DNA of 5,613 bases, taken from Caulobacteraceae bacterium (GTDB lineage: Bacteria; Pseudomonadota; Alphaproteobacteria; Caulobacterales; Caulobacteraceae). Positions 1 through 5,091 of this stretch are shown piece by piece. The DNA is taken from assembly GCA_947501315.1 (NCBI GenBank), contig CANMXH010000148.1, positions 1-5,613 on the forward strand, written 5' to 3'. The notes under the pieces were generated by a model that made no database searches, had not been told where the DNA came from, and saw only the letters and a list, made by a program, of their open reading frames with translations. The position numbers and the translations under genes are program-made. Numbering within the stretch: position 1 is the stretch's first letter; each line of letters starts with the position of its first letter.

Positions 1-154
1 CGATGATGGCCCAGTGGAAGAGACTGGCCAGACCGTAGAGCAGACCACCGAACATCAGCAGCGAATTGCCCCGCATCGGTGCCTGGGCGCCCTCCTCGGC
101 GAGGCGGCGCATCCAGGCGATGTCGGCGGCGGGGTTTTCCGTGTTCTCGGTCAT
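1..154 (-). CDS. Unrecognised membrane protein, N-terminal 51 codons only (runs off the window)
   Basis: The leftward frame starts at the ATG at 154-152 and is still open at base 1, so the C-terminus is missing. The start is supported by an AAAGGA Shine-Dalgarno at 165-170, 10 nt upstream. Residues 1-30 are hydrophilic and soluble-looking, beginning MTENTENPAAD, with a short charged helix (WMRRLAEEGAQAP) at about 14-26. From about residue 31 a hydrophobic stretch begins (SLLMFGGLLYGLASLF) that looks like a first transmembrane helix, so the N-terminus is probably cytoplasmic. It lies 41 bp downstream of the SMR transporter on the same strand, with no obvious terminator between, so the two may share a transcript. 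I do not recognise the family and assign no function. The reading frame is fairly secure; the product is not. Confidence 0.72.
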   Translation of the reverse strand, partial: MTENTENPAADIAWMRRLAEEGAQAPMRGNSLLMFGGLLYGLASLFHWAII

Positions 155-195
155 GGGTTTGATGTCCTTTCAAGGCGGGTGACTCTGTTCATCGG

Positions 196-519
196 TCAGT
201 CGGTCGCCGTGATTCTGAGGCCGACCGCACCGACAAGAACCATGGCGATGCATGCGAACTGGAAAGGTGAGAGCCGCTCCCCGAAGGCAAAAACGCCGAT
301 CACGGACGCGGCAACAATCCCCAAGCCGGCCCAGATGGCGTAGACGACACCGACCGGTAACACCTTCATGGCCGGAGCGAGCATCCAGAAACAGGCTGAG
401 TAGCAAAGGATCGACAGCGTTCCCCAGTGCCATTTTTCAAAGCCGTTCGACAGCTTCAGCAGGAAGGTGCCCGCCACTTCCAGCGTGATTGCCAATGCCA
501 GGAAAATCCAAGCTGTCAT
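196..519 (-). CDS. Small multidrug resistance (SMR) efflux transporter, QacE/EmrE type
   Basis: The product is a 107-residue, four-helix inner-membrane protein of the SMR family. These act as antiparallel dimers exchanging protons for cationic drugs such as quaternary ammonium compounds. Family landmarks fall at EmrE numbering: the essential carboxylate is Glu14 (LALAITLEVAGT), followed by LKLSNGF at 22-28. Tyr40, Tyr60 and Trp63 (YAIWAGLG) are present, and FGERLSP leads into helix 4. The EVAGT context resembles EmrE/QacE rather than the guanidinium exporter SugE/Gdx, whose helix 1 usually reads EVxWA; this is a judgement from motif memory. EmrE Tyr4 is Trp here. The start at 519 has a GGGAGA ribosome site (527-532) 7 nt upstream. 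The frame remains open upstream to an ATG at 690, but that extension is Arg-rich and lacks a Shine-Dalgarno. The gene start overlaps the stop of a small upstream ORF as ATGA. Substrate is inferred. Confidence 0.93.
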   Translation of the reverse strand: MTAWIFLALAITLEVAGTFLLKLSNGFEKWHWGTLSILCYSACFWMLAPAMKVLPVGVVYAIWAGLGIVAASVIGVFAFGERLSPFQFACIAMVLVGAVGLRITATD

Positions 520-641
520 CGGCTTTTCTCCCGGAGCGACCGGCGTGGGCGCGAGGTCATGGTTTCGGCGATCATCACGCCTTTCCAACCGGGCAGGCCG
601 ACCGCGTCGAACCCGAAGTCGCTGCAATACGTGATTGCCAT
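516..641 (-). CDS. Possible 41-aa leader ORF, ATGA-overlapped with the SMR transporter
   Basis: This short leftward frame runs from ATG at 641-639 to TGA at 518-516. It encodes 41 residues beginning MAITYCSDFGFDAVGLPGWK and ending in a basic tail (RPRRSLREKSR). Three things support translation. An AGAGG Shine-Dalgarno (649-653) lies 7 nt upstream. The stop overlaps the transporter start as ATGA, the classic translational-coupling arrangement. By hand count, 33 of 41 codons end in G or C, like the neighbouring genes. Against it: I recognise no family, it is short, and in GC-rich DNA such frames occur by chance. It could be a regulatory leader peptide, a small protein partner, or a remnant of an older gene. 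A competing longer frame (690 to the transporter) has no ribosome site and an Arg-rich shadow-like composition. Confidence 0.45.
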   Translation of the reverse strand: MAITYCSDFGFDAVGLPGWKGVMIAETMTSRPRRSLREKSR

Positions 642-645
642 GGAT

Positions 646-678
646 GAACCTCTGTGTGCGAAGACGAACCTCTGTGTG
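646..678. repeat. Tandem 13-bp direct repeat, 20-bp period
   Basis: GAACCTCTGTGTG occurs at 646-658 and again, identical, at 666-678, separated by 7 bp. On the leftward strand each copy reads CACACAGAGGTTC and so contains the AGAGG that serves as ribosome site for the small ORF starting at 641. The 20-bp period is about two helical turns, so two bound proteins would sit on one face of the DNA. It could be an operator pair or a recent local duplication. The repeat itself is certain; the function is inference. Confidence 0.85.
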
Positions 679-689
679 GAGAAACTCCA
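677..689. other. Small perfect hairpin next to the direct repeat
   Basis: TGGAG at 677-681 pairs perfectly with CTCCA at 685-689 around an AAA loop (TTT in the leftward transcript). It overlaps the end of the second 13-bp repeat by two bases. If the leftward transcript starts to the right of here, the hairpin would lie in its 5' leader upstream of both candidate ribosome sites. Five base pairs is a modest signal that could be chance. Confidence 0.4.
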
Positions 690-699
690 TGTCATATCA

Positions 700-716
700 A
701 CTTTGTTATGTAAAGT
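700..716. promoter_or_regulatory. AT-rich inverted repeat in the divergent intergenic region, possible operator/promoter
   Basis: ACTTT (700-704) and AAAGT (712-716) form an inverted repeat around a 7-bp AT-rich centre, in the only markedly AT-rich patch (about 690-727) of this otherwise GC-rich stretch. It lies between the leftward transporter cluster and the rightward methyltransferase gene, where both would need promoters. I find no convincing -35/-10 pair on either strand. Calling it a regulatory site rests on position, composition and symmetry only. Confidence 0.35.
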
Positions 717-783
717 GCTTGGTCATACGCAGCCAGTGGAGCGACGGCCTTGCCCGGTCGGCCCCGACGCGGGACAAGCCCTC

Positions 784-1545
784 ATGACTGCCCGCCTCCC
801 CATGAGTTTCCAACGCATCGCCTATGAGGCCCTCGGGGTCTGCAATGGCGTGGAGTTGGCCACGCTCGAAGCGGCGGTGGCACGCACCGGCCTGGGCGCG
901 GGCGCTACGGCGATCGACATCGGCACGGGCAATGCGACCGTGGCCATCCAACTGGCGCAGCGGTTCGGCCTGACGGTCCAGGCCATCGAGCTGGATCCGG
1001 TCATGGCCGAACTGGCCCGGAGCCGGATCGACGCAGCCGGCCTGGGGGACCGGGTATCCCTGAGCGTCGCCCGCTCAGCCGAGGTTCTGGCGTCCGCCCC
1101 ACCCGCCGATCTGATTGTGGCCCTGGGGACCACCGATGTCAGCGGCGAAGGCCGGCCGACCCCCGAAGCCGGCTTCATCGCCCTGCGCCGGAGCCTGAAA
1201 CCCGGTGGCTGGCTGTTGTGGGGCGACGTCGTCTGGAGGGCCGAGCCACCTGCCCCGCTGCGCCAGCTCATGGAGCTCACCAACCTCTATACGGACGACG
1301 CCGGCTGGCGGGCAGCGGCCGCTGCAGCGGGGTTCGAGGTCGTCCATGGCCGGATTTCGCCGCAGGAGGTCTTCGAGGCCTATCCCCGCGACTCGATCGC
1401 GGCCGCCCGCGCCTGGGCCGGGCGCCACCCCGACGCACCGGAAGCGGGATCGATCCTGTTCCATGCCGACCGGGTGCAGGCGATCACGGACTTCGGTCGC
1501 GATTACATCGACTTCGGCATCTATCTGCTGCGCAATCCCGCCTGA
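784..1545 (+). CDS. Class I SAM-dependent methyltransferase, substrate unknown
   Basis: The product is 253 residues and probably cytosolic. A Rossmann-type methyltransferase core is clear. Motif I is AIDIGTGNATVA at about 43-54 (glycine-rich SAM-binding loop). The acidic end of strand 2 is at AIELDPVMAELA (67-78). Strand 4 is DLIVALGTTDV (109-119), and LKPGGWLLWGDVVW (138-151) is the common post-motif III segment. The C-terminal third (NLYTDDAGW, then FEAYPRDSI, then DFGRDYIDFGIYLLR) probably shapes the substrate site. The family is the generic Methyltransf_11/25-like group, and the sequence does not reveal the substrate. The start is uncertain: ATG 784 has only a weak GGGA at a long distance, and ATG 802 (MSFQRIAYEALG) is equally plausible. 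The frame is open back to 427, but that part is antisense to the transporter and not protein-like. It converges on the Rieske gene. Confidence 0.85.
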   Translation: MTARLPMSFQRIAYEALGVCNGVELATLEAAVARTGLGAGATAIDIGTGNATVAIQLAQRFGLTVQAIELDPVMAELARSRIDAAGLGDRVSLSVARSAEVLASAPPADLIVALGTTDVSGEGRPTPEAGFIALRRSLKPGGWLLWGDVVWRAEPPAPLRQLMELTNLYTDDAGWRAAAAAAGFEVVHGRISPQEVFEAYPRDSIAAARAWAGRHPDAPEAGSILFHADRVQAITDFGRDYIDFGIYLLRNPA

Positions 1546-1559
1546 GCCGTTTCAGGCGG
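1538..1559. terminator. 8-bp palindrome between convergent genes, possible bidirectional terminator
   Basis: CCGCCTGA (1538-1545) and TCAGGCGG (1552-1559) are perfect reverse complements around a 6-base loop. The left arm ends in the methyltransferase stop TGA (1543-1545). The right arm begins with the Rieske stop, TGA on the reverse strand (1552-1554). A GC-rich stem exactly between converging genes suggests transcription termination or 3'-end protection in both directions. Neither side carries a T-run, so it is not a textbook intrinsic terminator. Confidence 0.55.
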
Positions 1560-1932
1560 TGTGAATGATGCCGTTCGCGACAGTGACCGGCCAGGCTGTC
1601 AGCCGGGCTCCTGCGCACGGACCGCCGACGCAGGCGCCGGACAGGGGCTCGAACACCGCCCCATGCCAGCCGCACAGGATCAGCGATCCGTCCGCCACCA
1701 GATAGCGGTCCAGCTCGATCGCCAGCGGAAAGCCCTGATGCGGACAGCGGTCGACATAGCCGGCGACCTGTCCGGCCTTGCGCACAACAAAGCCGTGGAA
1801 GAAGGCCTCGCCGATCTGCAGGACGAAACCCCTCGAGCCGGGGTCAGCGACCTCGGCCTCGGCACACAGGGCCACGCCCGGCGGTGTGGTCCAGACGCGT
1901 TTGCGTTCGCTGGCGGGCGGGCTCTCGTCCAT
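1552..1932 (-). CDS. Rieske [2Fe-2S] domain protein
   Basis: This is a 126-residue stand-alone Rieske-fold protein. Both cluster-binding boxes are intact: Cys63-Pro-His65 (DRCPHQGFPL) and Cys87-Gly-Trp-His90 (LILCGWHGAVF), 21 residues apart. The second box continues into the usual FEPLSGACVGGPC segment. There is no signal peptide, no membrane helix and no catalytic domain, so it resembles ferredoxin-like or NirD-like soluble electron carriers rather than cytochrome bc1 Rieske subunits. The electron partner is unknown. The gene follows gpsA with an 8-bp gap and probably ends the tsaD-gpsA operon. The ATG at 1932 is preceded by GAAGGG, but that ends only one base before the start, closer than usual. 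The next alternative, a GTG at codon 20, has no better site, and translation may depend on coupling to gpsA. It converges on the methyltransferase gene. Confidence 0.88.
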   Translation of the reverse strand: MDESPPASERKRVWTTPPGVALCAEAEVADPGSRGFVLQIGEAFFHGFVVRKAGQVAGYVDRCPHQGFPLAIELDRYLVADGSLILCGWHGAVFEPLSGACVGGPCAGARLTAWPVTVANGIIHTA

Positions 1933-1940
1933 GCCCTTCG

Positions 1941-2939
1941 TCAGTGCCGTTCGGCCTTGAGCGGGCGGGACAGCAGACTCCCGATCATCCCCTCGACCGT
2001 GGTCTCGCCGTTCAACAGGGCCGCAACGGCCAGGGAGATCGGCATGTCGACACCCATCTTCGTCGCCAGTTCCCGCACGGCGGGCGCGCTCTCATAACCC
2101 TCGGCCACCGACCGTTTGCCGGCCAGGGCCTGTTCCACCGTCTGACCCTGACCGAGCGCCAGACCCAGGCTCATGTTGCGCGATTGCGGGCTGGAGCAGG
2201 TCAGCACCAGATCGCCGAGGCCGCACAGCCCTGCCACCGTCTCGGCCTGACCGCCGAGGGCGACGCCCATCCGGGTCATTTCGGCAAAGCCACGGGTGAT
2301 CAGGGCGGCGTGGGCGCTGCGGCCCAGACCGCGGCCCTCGGCGATGCCGCAGGCGATGGCCAGCACATTCTTGATCGCCCCGCCGACCTCTGCCCCGATC
2401 AGGTCGGTGGCCAGATAGGGCCGGAAGCCCGGGGCCGAGAGGGTCCACATCAGCGCTTCGCCCAGGGCCTCGTCGGCGCAGGCCAGGGTGACGGCGCTGG
2501 GCAGGCCCCGCGCGACCTCGCCAGCGAAACTGGGACCGGACAGGACCGCCGCCGGGGCCGCCGGCAGGGTCTCCGCCAGCACATCGGTCATCAGCTTGAG
2601 CGAACCGCGCTCGATCCCCTTGGAACAGAGGATCACCGGCACCCCCGGGCGGTAATGGGCGGCGAAGGCCGTCAGGGTCGACCGCATATGCTGGGCGGGC
2701 GGAACCGCGAGGATCAGGTCGCAGGCACCGAGATCGGCCAGTTTGCCGGTCACTGCCACATGGTCGTCGAGGACGACCCCGGGCAGGAAGGCCTCGTTGA
2801 CGCGGCGGGCGCGGATGCTGTCGACCACCTCGGGTTCCCGCGCCTGCAGCAGGACATCCAGCCCGGCCCGACCCGCGACCTGGGCCAGGGCCGTGCCCCA
2901 GGCACCGGCACCGATCACGCCTGCGGTCTTGAACGCCAT
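1941..2939 (-). CDS. gpsA: NAD(P)+-dependent glycerol-3-phosphate dehydrogenase
   Basis: GpsA is a cytosolic enzyme that reduces dihydroxyacetone phosphate to sn-glycerol-3-phosphate, the backbone precursor of phospholipids. The product is 332 residues, a normal length for the family. The N-terminal Rossmann motif is VIGAGAWGTALA (8-19). LILAVPPAQHMR lies at 75-86 and SKGIERG, with Lys107, at 106-112. SGPSFAGEVARGLPSA lies at 134-149. The catalytic lysine region is GGAIKNVLAIACG, with Lys190, and the C-terminal helical domain carries GLCGLGDLVLTC and the SRNMSLG signature at about 263-269. I chose ATG 2939 because a strong GAGGGAG ribosome site precedes it; an upstream in-frame ATG at 2981 would add 14 Arg-rich residues inside the tsaD 3' end. 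It lies 10 bp after tsaD and 8 bp before the Rieske gene, so it is the middle gene of a probable operon. Confidence 0.97.
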   Translation of the reverse strand: MAFKTAGVIGAGAWGTALAQVAGRAGLDVLLQAREPEVVDSIRARRVNEAFLPGVVLDDHVAVTGKLADLGACDLILAVPPAQHMRSTLTAFAAHYRPGVPVILCSKGIERGSLKLMTDVLAETLPAAPAAVLSGPSFAGEVARGLPSAVTLACADEALGEALMWTLSAPGFRPYLATDLIGAEVGGAIKNVLAIACGIAEGRGLGRSAHAALITRGFAEMTRMGVALGGQAETVAGLCGLGDLVLTCSSPQSRNMSLGLALGQGQTVEQALAGKRSVAEGYESAPAVRELATKMGVDMPISLAVAALLNGETTVEGMIGSLLSRPLKAERH

Positions 2940-2944
2940 GGTCA

Positions 2945-2951
2945 CTCCCTC
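2945..2951 (-). promoter_or_regulatory. gpsA ribosome binding site overlapping the tsaD stop
   Basis: GAGGGAG on the reverse strand is a strong Shine-Dalgarno ending 5 nt before the gpsA ATG. Its first bases are shared with the tsaD stop codon (TGAGGGAG), so ribosomes finishing tsaD would stop on it. This favours translational coupling and decides the 2939 start over the upstream ATG at 2981. Confidence 0.8.
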
Positions 2952-4074
2952 AAGCCTTGGCGCCCTTGCGGCCCGGCGCATGCGTCGGGTCGTTGAGCGC
3001 GCTGTATTCGTCGAGCGGCCAGCGCGGCCGGGCCGCGGTATCGATGTCCGACACCAGTCCCTTGCGCAACCGTTCCGCCCCCGCCAGTGCGATCATCGCC
3101 GCATTGTCGGTGCAATAGGCCATGGGGGGGGCCAGAAAGGCGAATCCGTTTTTCTCCGCGGTCGCCTGCAAGGTCGCGCGGACCGTCCGGTTCGCTGCCA
3201 CGCCGCCCGCCACCACGAACAGCCGGTGGGGATGCGCCTCCGCATAGGCCTTCAGCGCCCGGTCAGAGCGTTCGCTGAGCTGCCGGGCGATCGCAGTCTG
3301 CACCGCATCGGCAAGGTCGGCGCGCTGCTGGTCGGTCTCGCAGGCCTGGGCCAGCCGGGCCGCGGCCGTCTTCAGCCCCGAGAAGGAGAAGTCGCAGTCC
3401 TTGCGGCCCAGAAGCGCACGCGGCAGGTCGAAACGCGCGCCGTCGCCGCCCTCCGCCAGCTTTTCGAGCGCCGGACCGCCGGGGTAGCCGAGGCCCAGCG
3501 CCTTGGCGATCTTGTCAAAGGCCTCACCCGCCGCATCGTCGATGGTGGTGCCCAGCCGCGTCATGTCACCGACGCCGCGGACCTCCAGCAACTGGCAATG
3601 CCCTCCCGAGACCAGCAGCAGCAGAAAGGGATAGTCGACCGGCTGGCCCAGCCGCGCCGAGACCGCATGCCCCTCCAGATGATTGACCGCGATCAGCGGC
3701 AGACCGCGCGCAAGCGCCACAGCCTTGCCGAAGCTCAGGCCCACCATGACCCCGCCGACCAGGCCCGGTCCGGCGGTGGCGGCGACACCGTCCAGACCGT
3801 CATAGCCCAGCCCGGCCTCGTCCATGGCGCGGCGGACCACGCCGTCGATCATCTCGACATGGCTGCGCGCCGCGATCTCGGGAACGACCCCGCCATAGGC
3901 CGCATGGTCATCGATCTGGCTGTGCACCACCGACGACAGCACCGTCGCCTCACCGTCCGCCGAGAGCCGCACCACGGAGGCCGCCGTCTCGTCGCAACTG
4001 GTCTCGAGGCCGAGCACGGTGAGCGGGCCGGTTGCCCGGCTCCCCTCGCTGCTATAGTCGGCGGACCTCTCCAT
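2950..4074 (-). CDS. tsaD: tRNA N6-adenosine threonylcarbamoyltransferase TsaD
   Basis: TsaD, formerly Gcp/YgjD, transfers the threonylcarbamoyl group to A37 of ANN-decoding tRNAs, working with TsaB and TsaE in bacteria. The 374-residue product carries the ASKHA-fold signatures in order: VLGLETSCDETA (20-31), PEIAARSH (65-72), AGPGLVGGVMVGL (101-113) and NHLEGH (131-136), with metal ligands His132 and His136. Then come LVSGGHC (154-160), FDKIAKALGLGYPGGP (186-201), DFSFSGLKTAAAR (228-240), VVAGGVAANR (287-296) and APPMAYCTDNAAM (315-327), with metal ligand Asp323. It is somewhat longer than E. coli TsaD, mainly through about 17 extra N-terminal residues. ATG 4074 is the first possible start after an upstream stop; the only other option, a GTG at codon 20, would cut into strand 1. 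No Shine-Dalgarno precedes 4074, which fits a leaderless message. It is first in the tsaD-gpsA-Rieske operon and divergent from hemC. Confidence 0.97.
   Translation of the reverse strand: MERSADYSSEGSRATGPLTVLGLETSCDETAASVVRLSADGEATVLSSVVHSQIDDHAAYGGVVPEIAARSHVEMIDGVVRRAMDEAGLGYDGLDGVAATAGPGLVGGVMVGLSFGKAVALARGLPLIAVNHLEGHAVSARLGQPVDYPFLLLLVSGGHCQLLEVRGVGDMTRLGTTIDDAAGEAFDKIAKALGLGYPGGPALEKLAEGGDGARFDLPRALLGRKDCDFSFSGLKTAAARLAQACETDQQRADLADAVQTAIARQLSERSDRALKAYAEAHPHRLFVVAGGVAANRTVRATLQATAEKNGFAFLAPPMAYCTDNAAMIALAGAERLRKGLVSDIDTAARPRWPLDEYSALNDPTHAPGRKGAKA
4032..4058 (+). promoter_or_regulatory. Candidate hemC-hemD promoter inside the tsaD 5' coding region
   Basis: TTGCCCG (4032-4038) and GCTATAGT (4051-4058) are spaced by 12 bp. 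This fits the C. crescentus housekeeping consensus TTGaCgS - N10-14 - GCTANAWC at 5 of 7 and 6 of 8 positions (counting N). TATAGT is also 5 of 6 to the general sigma-70 -10 box. Transcription would begin around 4065, giving a leader of roughly 50 nt before the hemC ATG. The site lies within the opposite-strand tsaD N-terminal codons. Confidence 0.5.
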
Positions 4075-4080
4075 CGGGTC

Positions 4081-4109
4081 GAGGTAGCGACCCTGTCCCG
4101 CTGGTGCAA
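4081..4109 (-). promoter_or_regulatory. Candidate tsaD promoter giving a leaderless transcript
   Basis: On the reverse strand TTGCACC (4109-4103) is followed after 14 bp by GCTACCTC (4088-4081). The -10 box matches 7 of 8 positions of the Caulobacter GCTANAWC element (counting N); the -35 box is weak at 4 of 7. The expected start, about 7 nt past the -10 box, falls at or beside the A of the tsaD ATG (4074). Together with the missing Shine-Dalgarno, this suggests leaderless translation. Confidence 0.4.
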
Positions 4110-4134
4110 CGACTCATGGCGCAACCACTCATGG
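4106..4134. repeat. In-frame 15-bp tandem repeat carrying two hemC start codons
   Basis: GCAACGACTCATGG (4106-4119) recurs as GCAACCACTCATGG (4121-4134), a 13-of-14 match at a 15-bp period. Each copy contains an ATG (4116 and 4131), both in the hemC frame. The duplication therefore offers two alternative starts that differ by five codons. The first copy also overlaps the candidate tsaD -35 box on the opposite strand. Confidence 0.85.
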
Positions 4135-5081
4135 TCCCTCTCGTCCGCATCGGCACACGCCGCTCGAAACTGGCCCTGACCCAGTCGGGCATGATGCAGC
4201 GCGCCATCGGCCGGGCTCTCGGCGTCGCCGACGCCGACCTCTCCGACGCCGTCCCCCTGGTCGAGATCGTCACCACCGGCGACCGGGTGCAGGACCGCCG
4301 GCTGATGGAGATCGGTGGCAAGGCGCTGTTCACCAGGGAGATCGAGGAAGCCCTGCTCGAAGGCCGCGTCGATGTCGCCGTGCATTCGATGAAGGACGTC
4401 CCGGCCGACCAGCCGGATGGCCTGTGCATCGCCGCCGTCCCCCCGCGCGAGGACGCCCGCGACGCCTTTGTCAGCGAGACCTTCGCCGCCTTTACCGACC
4501 TGCCGCAGGGTGCCCGGCTGGGCACGGCCTCGCTGCGGCGTCAGGCCCAGGCGCTGGCGCTGCGGCCGGACCTGACCATTGAAATGCTGCGCGGCAATGT
4601 CGACACCCGGCTGCGCAAACTGGCCGAGGGCGAGTTCGACGCCATCCTGCTGGCGGTGTCCGGGCTCAACCGACTGGGTTTCGAGGCGGTGATCCGCGAG
4701 CGGCTGTCGCCCGATGACTTCCTGCCTGCCCCGGGCCAGGGGGCCCTGGCCCTGCAGACCCGGACCGGCGACCTCAACGCCGCCTGGGTCGCCGCCCTGA
4801 ACGACCCCATGACCGCCCTGGCCGTCGCCGCCGAGCGCGGGGCGATGACGGCGCTGGAGGGCTCCTGCCGCACGGCCATTGGTGCCCATGCCGAGATCGC
4901 CGGGGGCCGGCTGCGCCTGACCACGGAAATGCTGGCACCGGACGGCTCCGCGCGCTGGCGGCGCACAGGCGAGCTCGGCGACGCCCTCGCCGCCGATGCC
5001 ATGGATCAGGCGCGCGCGCTCGGCCTGCGGCTGGGGGCCGGGGTCCAGGCCGCCGCCGGCGACCAGCGGGTCGGATCCTGA
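4116..5081 (+). CDS. hemC: Hydroxymethylbilane synthase (porphobilinogen deaminase)
   Basis: HemC is a cytosolic enzyme that polymerises four porphobilinogens into hydroxymethylbilane on a dipyrromethane cofactor. From ATG 4116 the product is 321 residues; from ATG 4131 it is 316, both near the usual size. Numbered from 4131, the signatures are RIGTRRSKLALTQS (6-19), TTGDR (48-52), GKALFTREIE (63-72) and VDVAVHSMKDVP (80-91), including catalytic Asp89. Next come GTASLRRQAQ (131-140, cofactor-binding arginines), RGNVDTRLRKL (154-164), LPAPGQGALALQ (198-209) and LEGSCRTAIGA (242-252), where Cys246 is the cofactor attachment cysteine. Neither start has a clear Shine-Dalgarno, so the choice is open. 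It is divergent from tsaD across 41 bp and continues directly into hemD, the next enzyme, so the two are probably co-transcribed. Confidence 0.97.
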   Translation: MAQPLMVPLVRIGTRRSKLALTQSGMMQRAIGRALGVADADLSDAVPLVEIVTTGDRVQDRRLMEIGGKALFTREIEEALLEGRVDVAVHSMKDVPADQPDGLCIAAVPPREDARDAFVSETFAAFTDLPQGARLGTASLRRQAQALALRPDLTIEMLRGNVDTRLRKLAEGEFDAILLAVSGLNRLGFEAVIRERLSPDDFLPAPGQGALALQTRTGDLNAAWVAALNDPMTALAVAAERGAMTALEGSCRTAIGAHAEIAGGRLRLTTEMLAPDGSARWRRTGELGDALAADAMDQARALGLRLGAGVQAAAGDQRVGS

Positions 5082-5091
5082 CGGCGATCCG
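5072..5091 (+). other. Inverted repeat with the hemC stop / hemD start in its loop
   Basis: CGGATC (5072-5077) and GATCCG (5086-5091) are perfect reverse complements flanking the 8-base loop CTGACGGC. The loop holds the hemC TGA and the proposed hemD CTG start. The stem could expose the initiation site or tune reinitiation in the hemC-hemD transcript. Six-base palindromes are not rare in GC-rich DNA, so this may be chance. Confidence 0.4.

Noticed and set aside
520..690. N-terminal extension of the SMR transporter to the ATG at 690
   Set aside because: It would add 57 mostly Arg-rich residues ahead of helix 1. Glu14 fits EmrE numbering only from the 519 start, which also has a good Shine-Dalgarno.
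427..783. N-terminal extension of the methyltransferase frame
   Set aside because: The extension runs antisense through the transporter and the intergenic repeats, has no ribosome site or motif, and the methyltransferase fold is complete without it.
519..783. Guanidine (ykkC-type) riboswitch ahead of the SMR gene
   Set aside because: I considered it because such riboswitches precede some SMR genes, but I could not find paired hairpins with ACGR-type loops, and the transporter looks QacE/EmrE-like rather than a guanidinium exporter.
1884..2996. 370-codon rightward open frame across gpsA
   Set aside because: It mirrors gpsA codons on the opposite strand; the translation is low-complexity Gly/Gln/His/Arg with no fold signature.
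2743..4179. 478-codon rightward open frame across tsaD and the end of gpsA
   Set aside because: It is antisense to two firmly identified enzymes and is rich in Arg, Gln, His and Gly with no recognisable motifs. It is a typical shadow frame in GC-rich DNA.
3849..4889. 346-codon leftward open frame across hemC and the tsaD start
   Set aside because: It is antisense to hemC and out of frame with tsaD, and its Gln/Gly-rich composition is that of a shadow frame.
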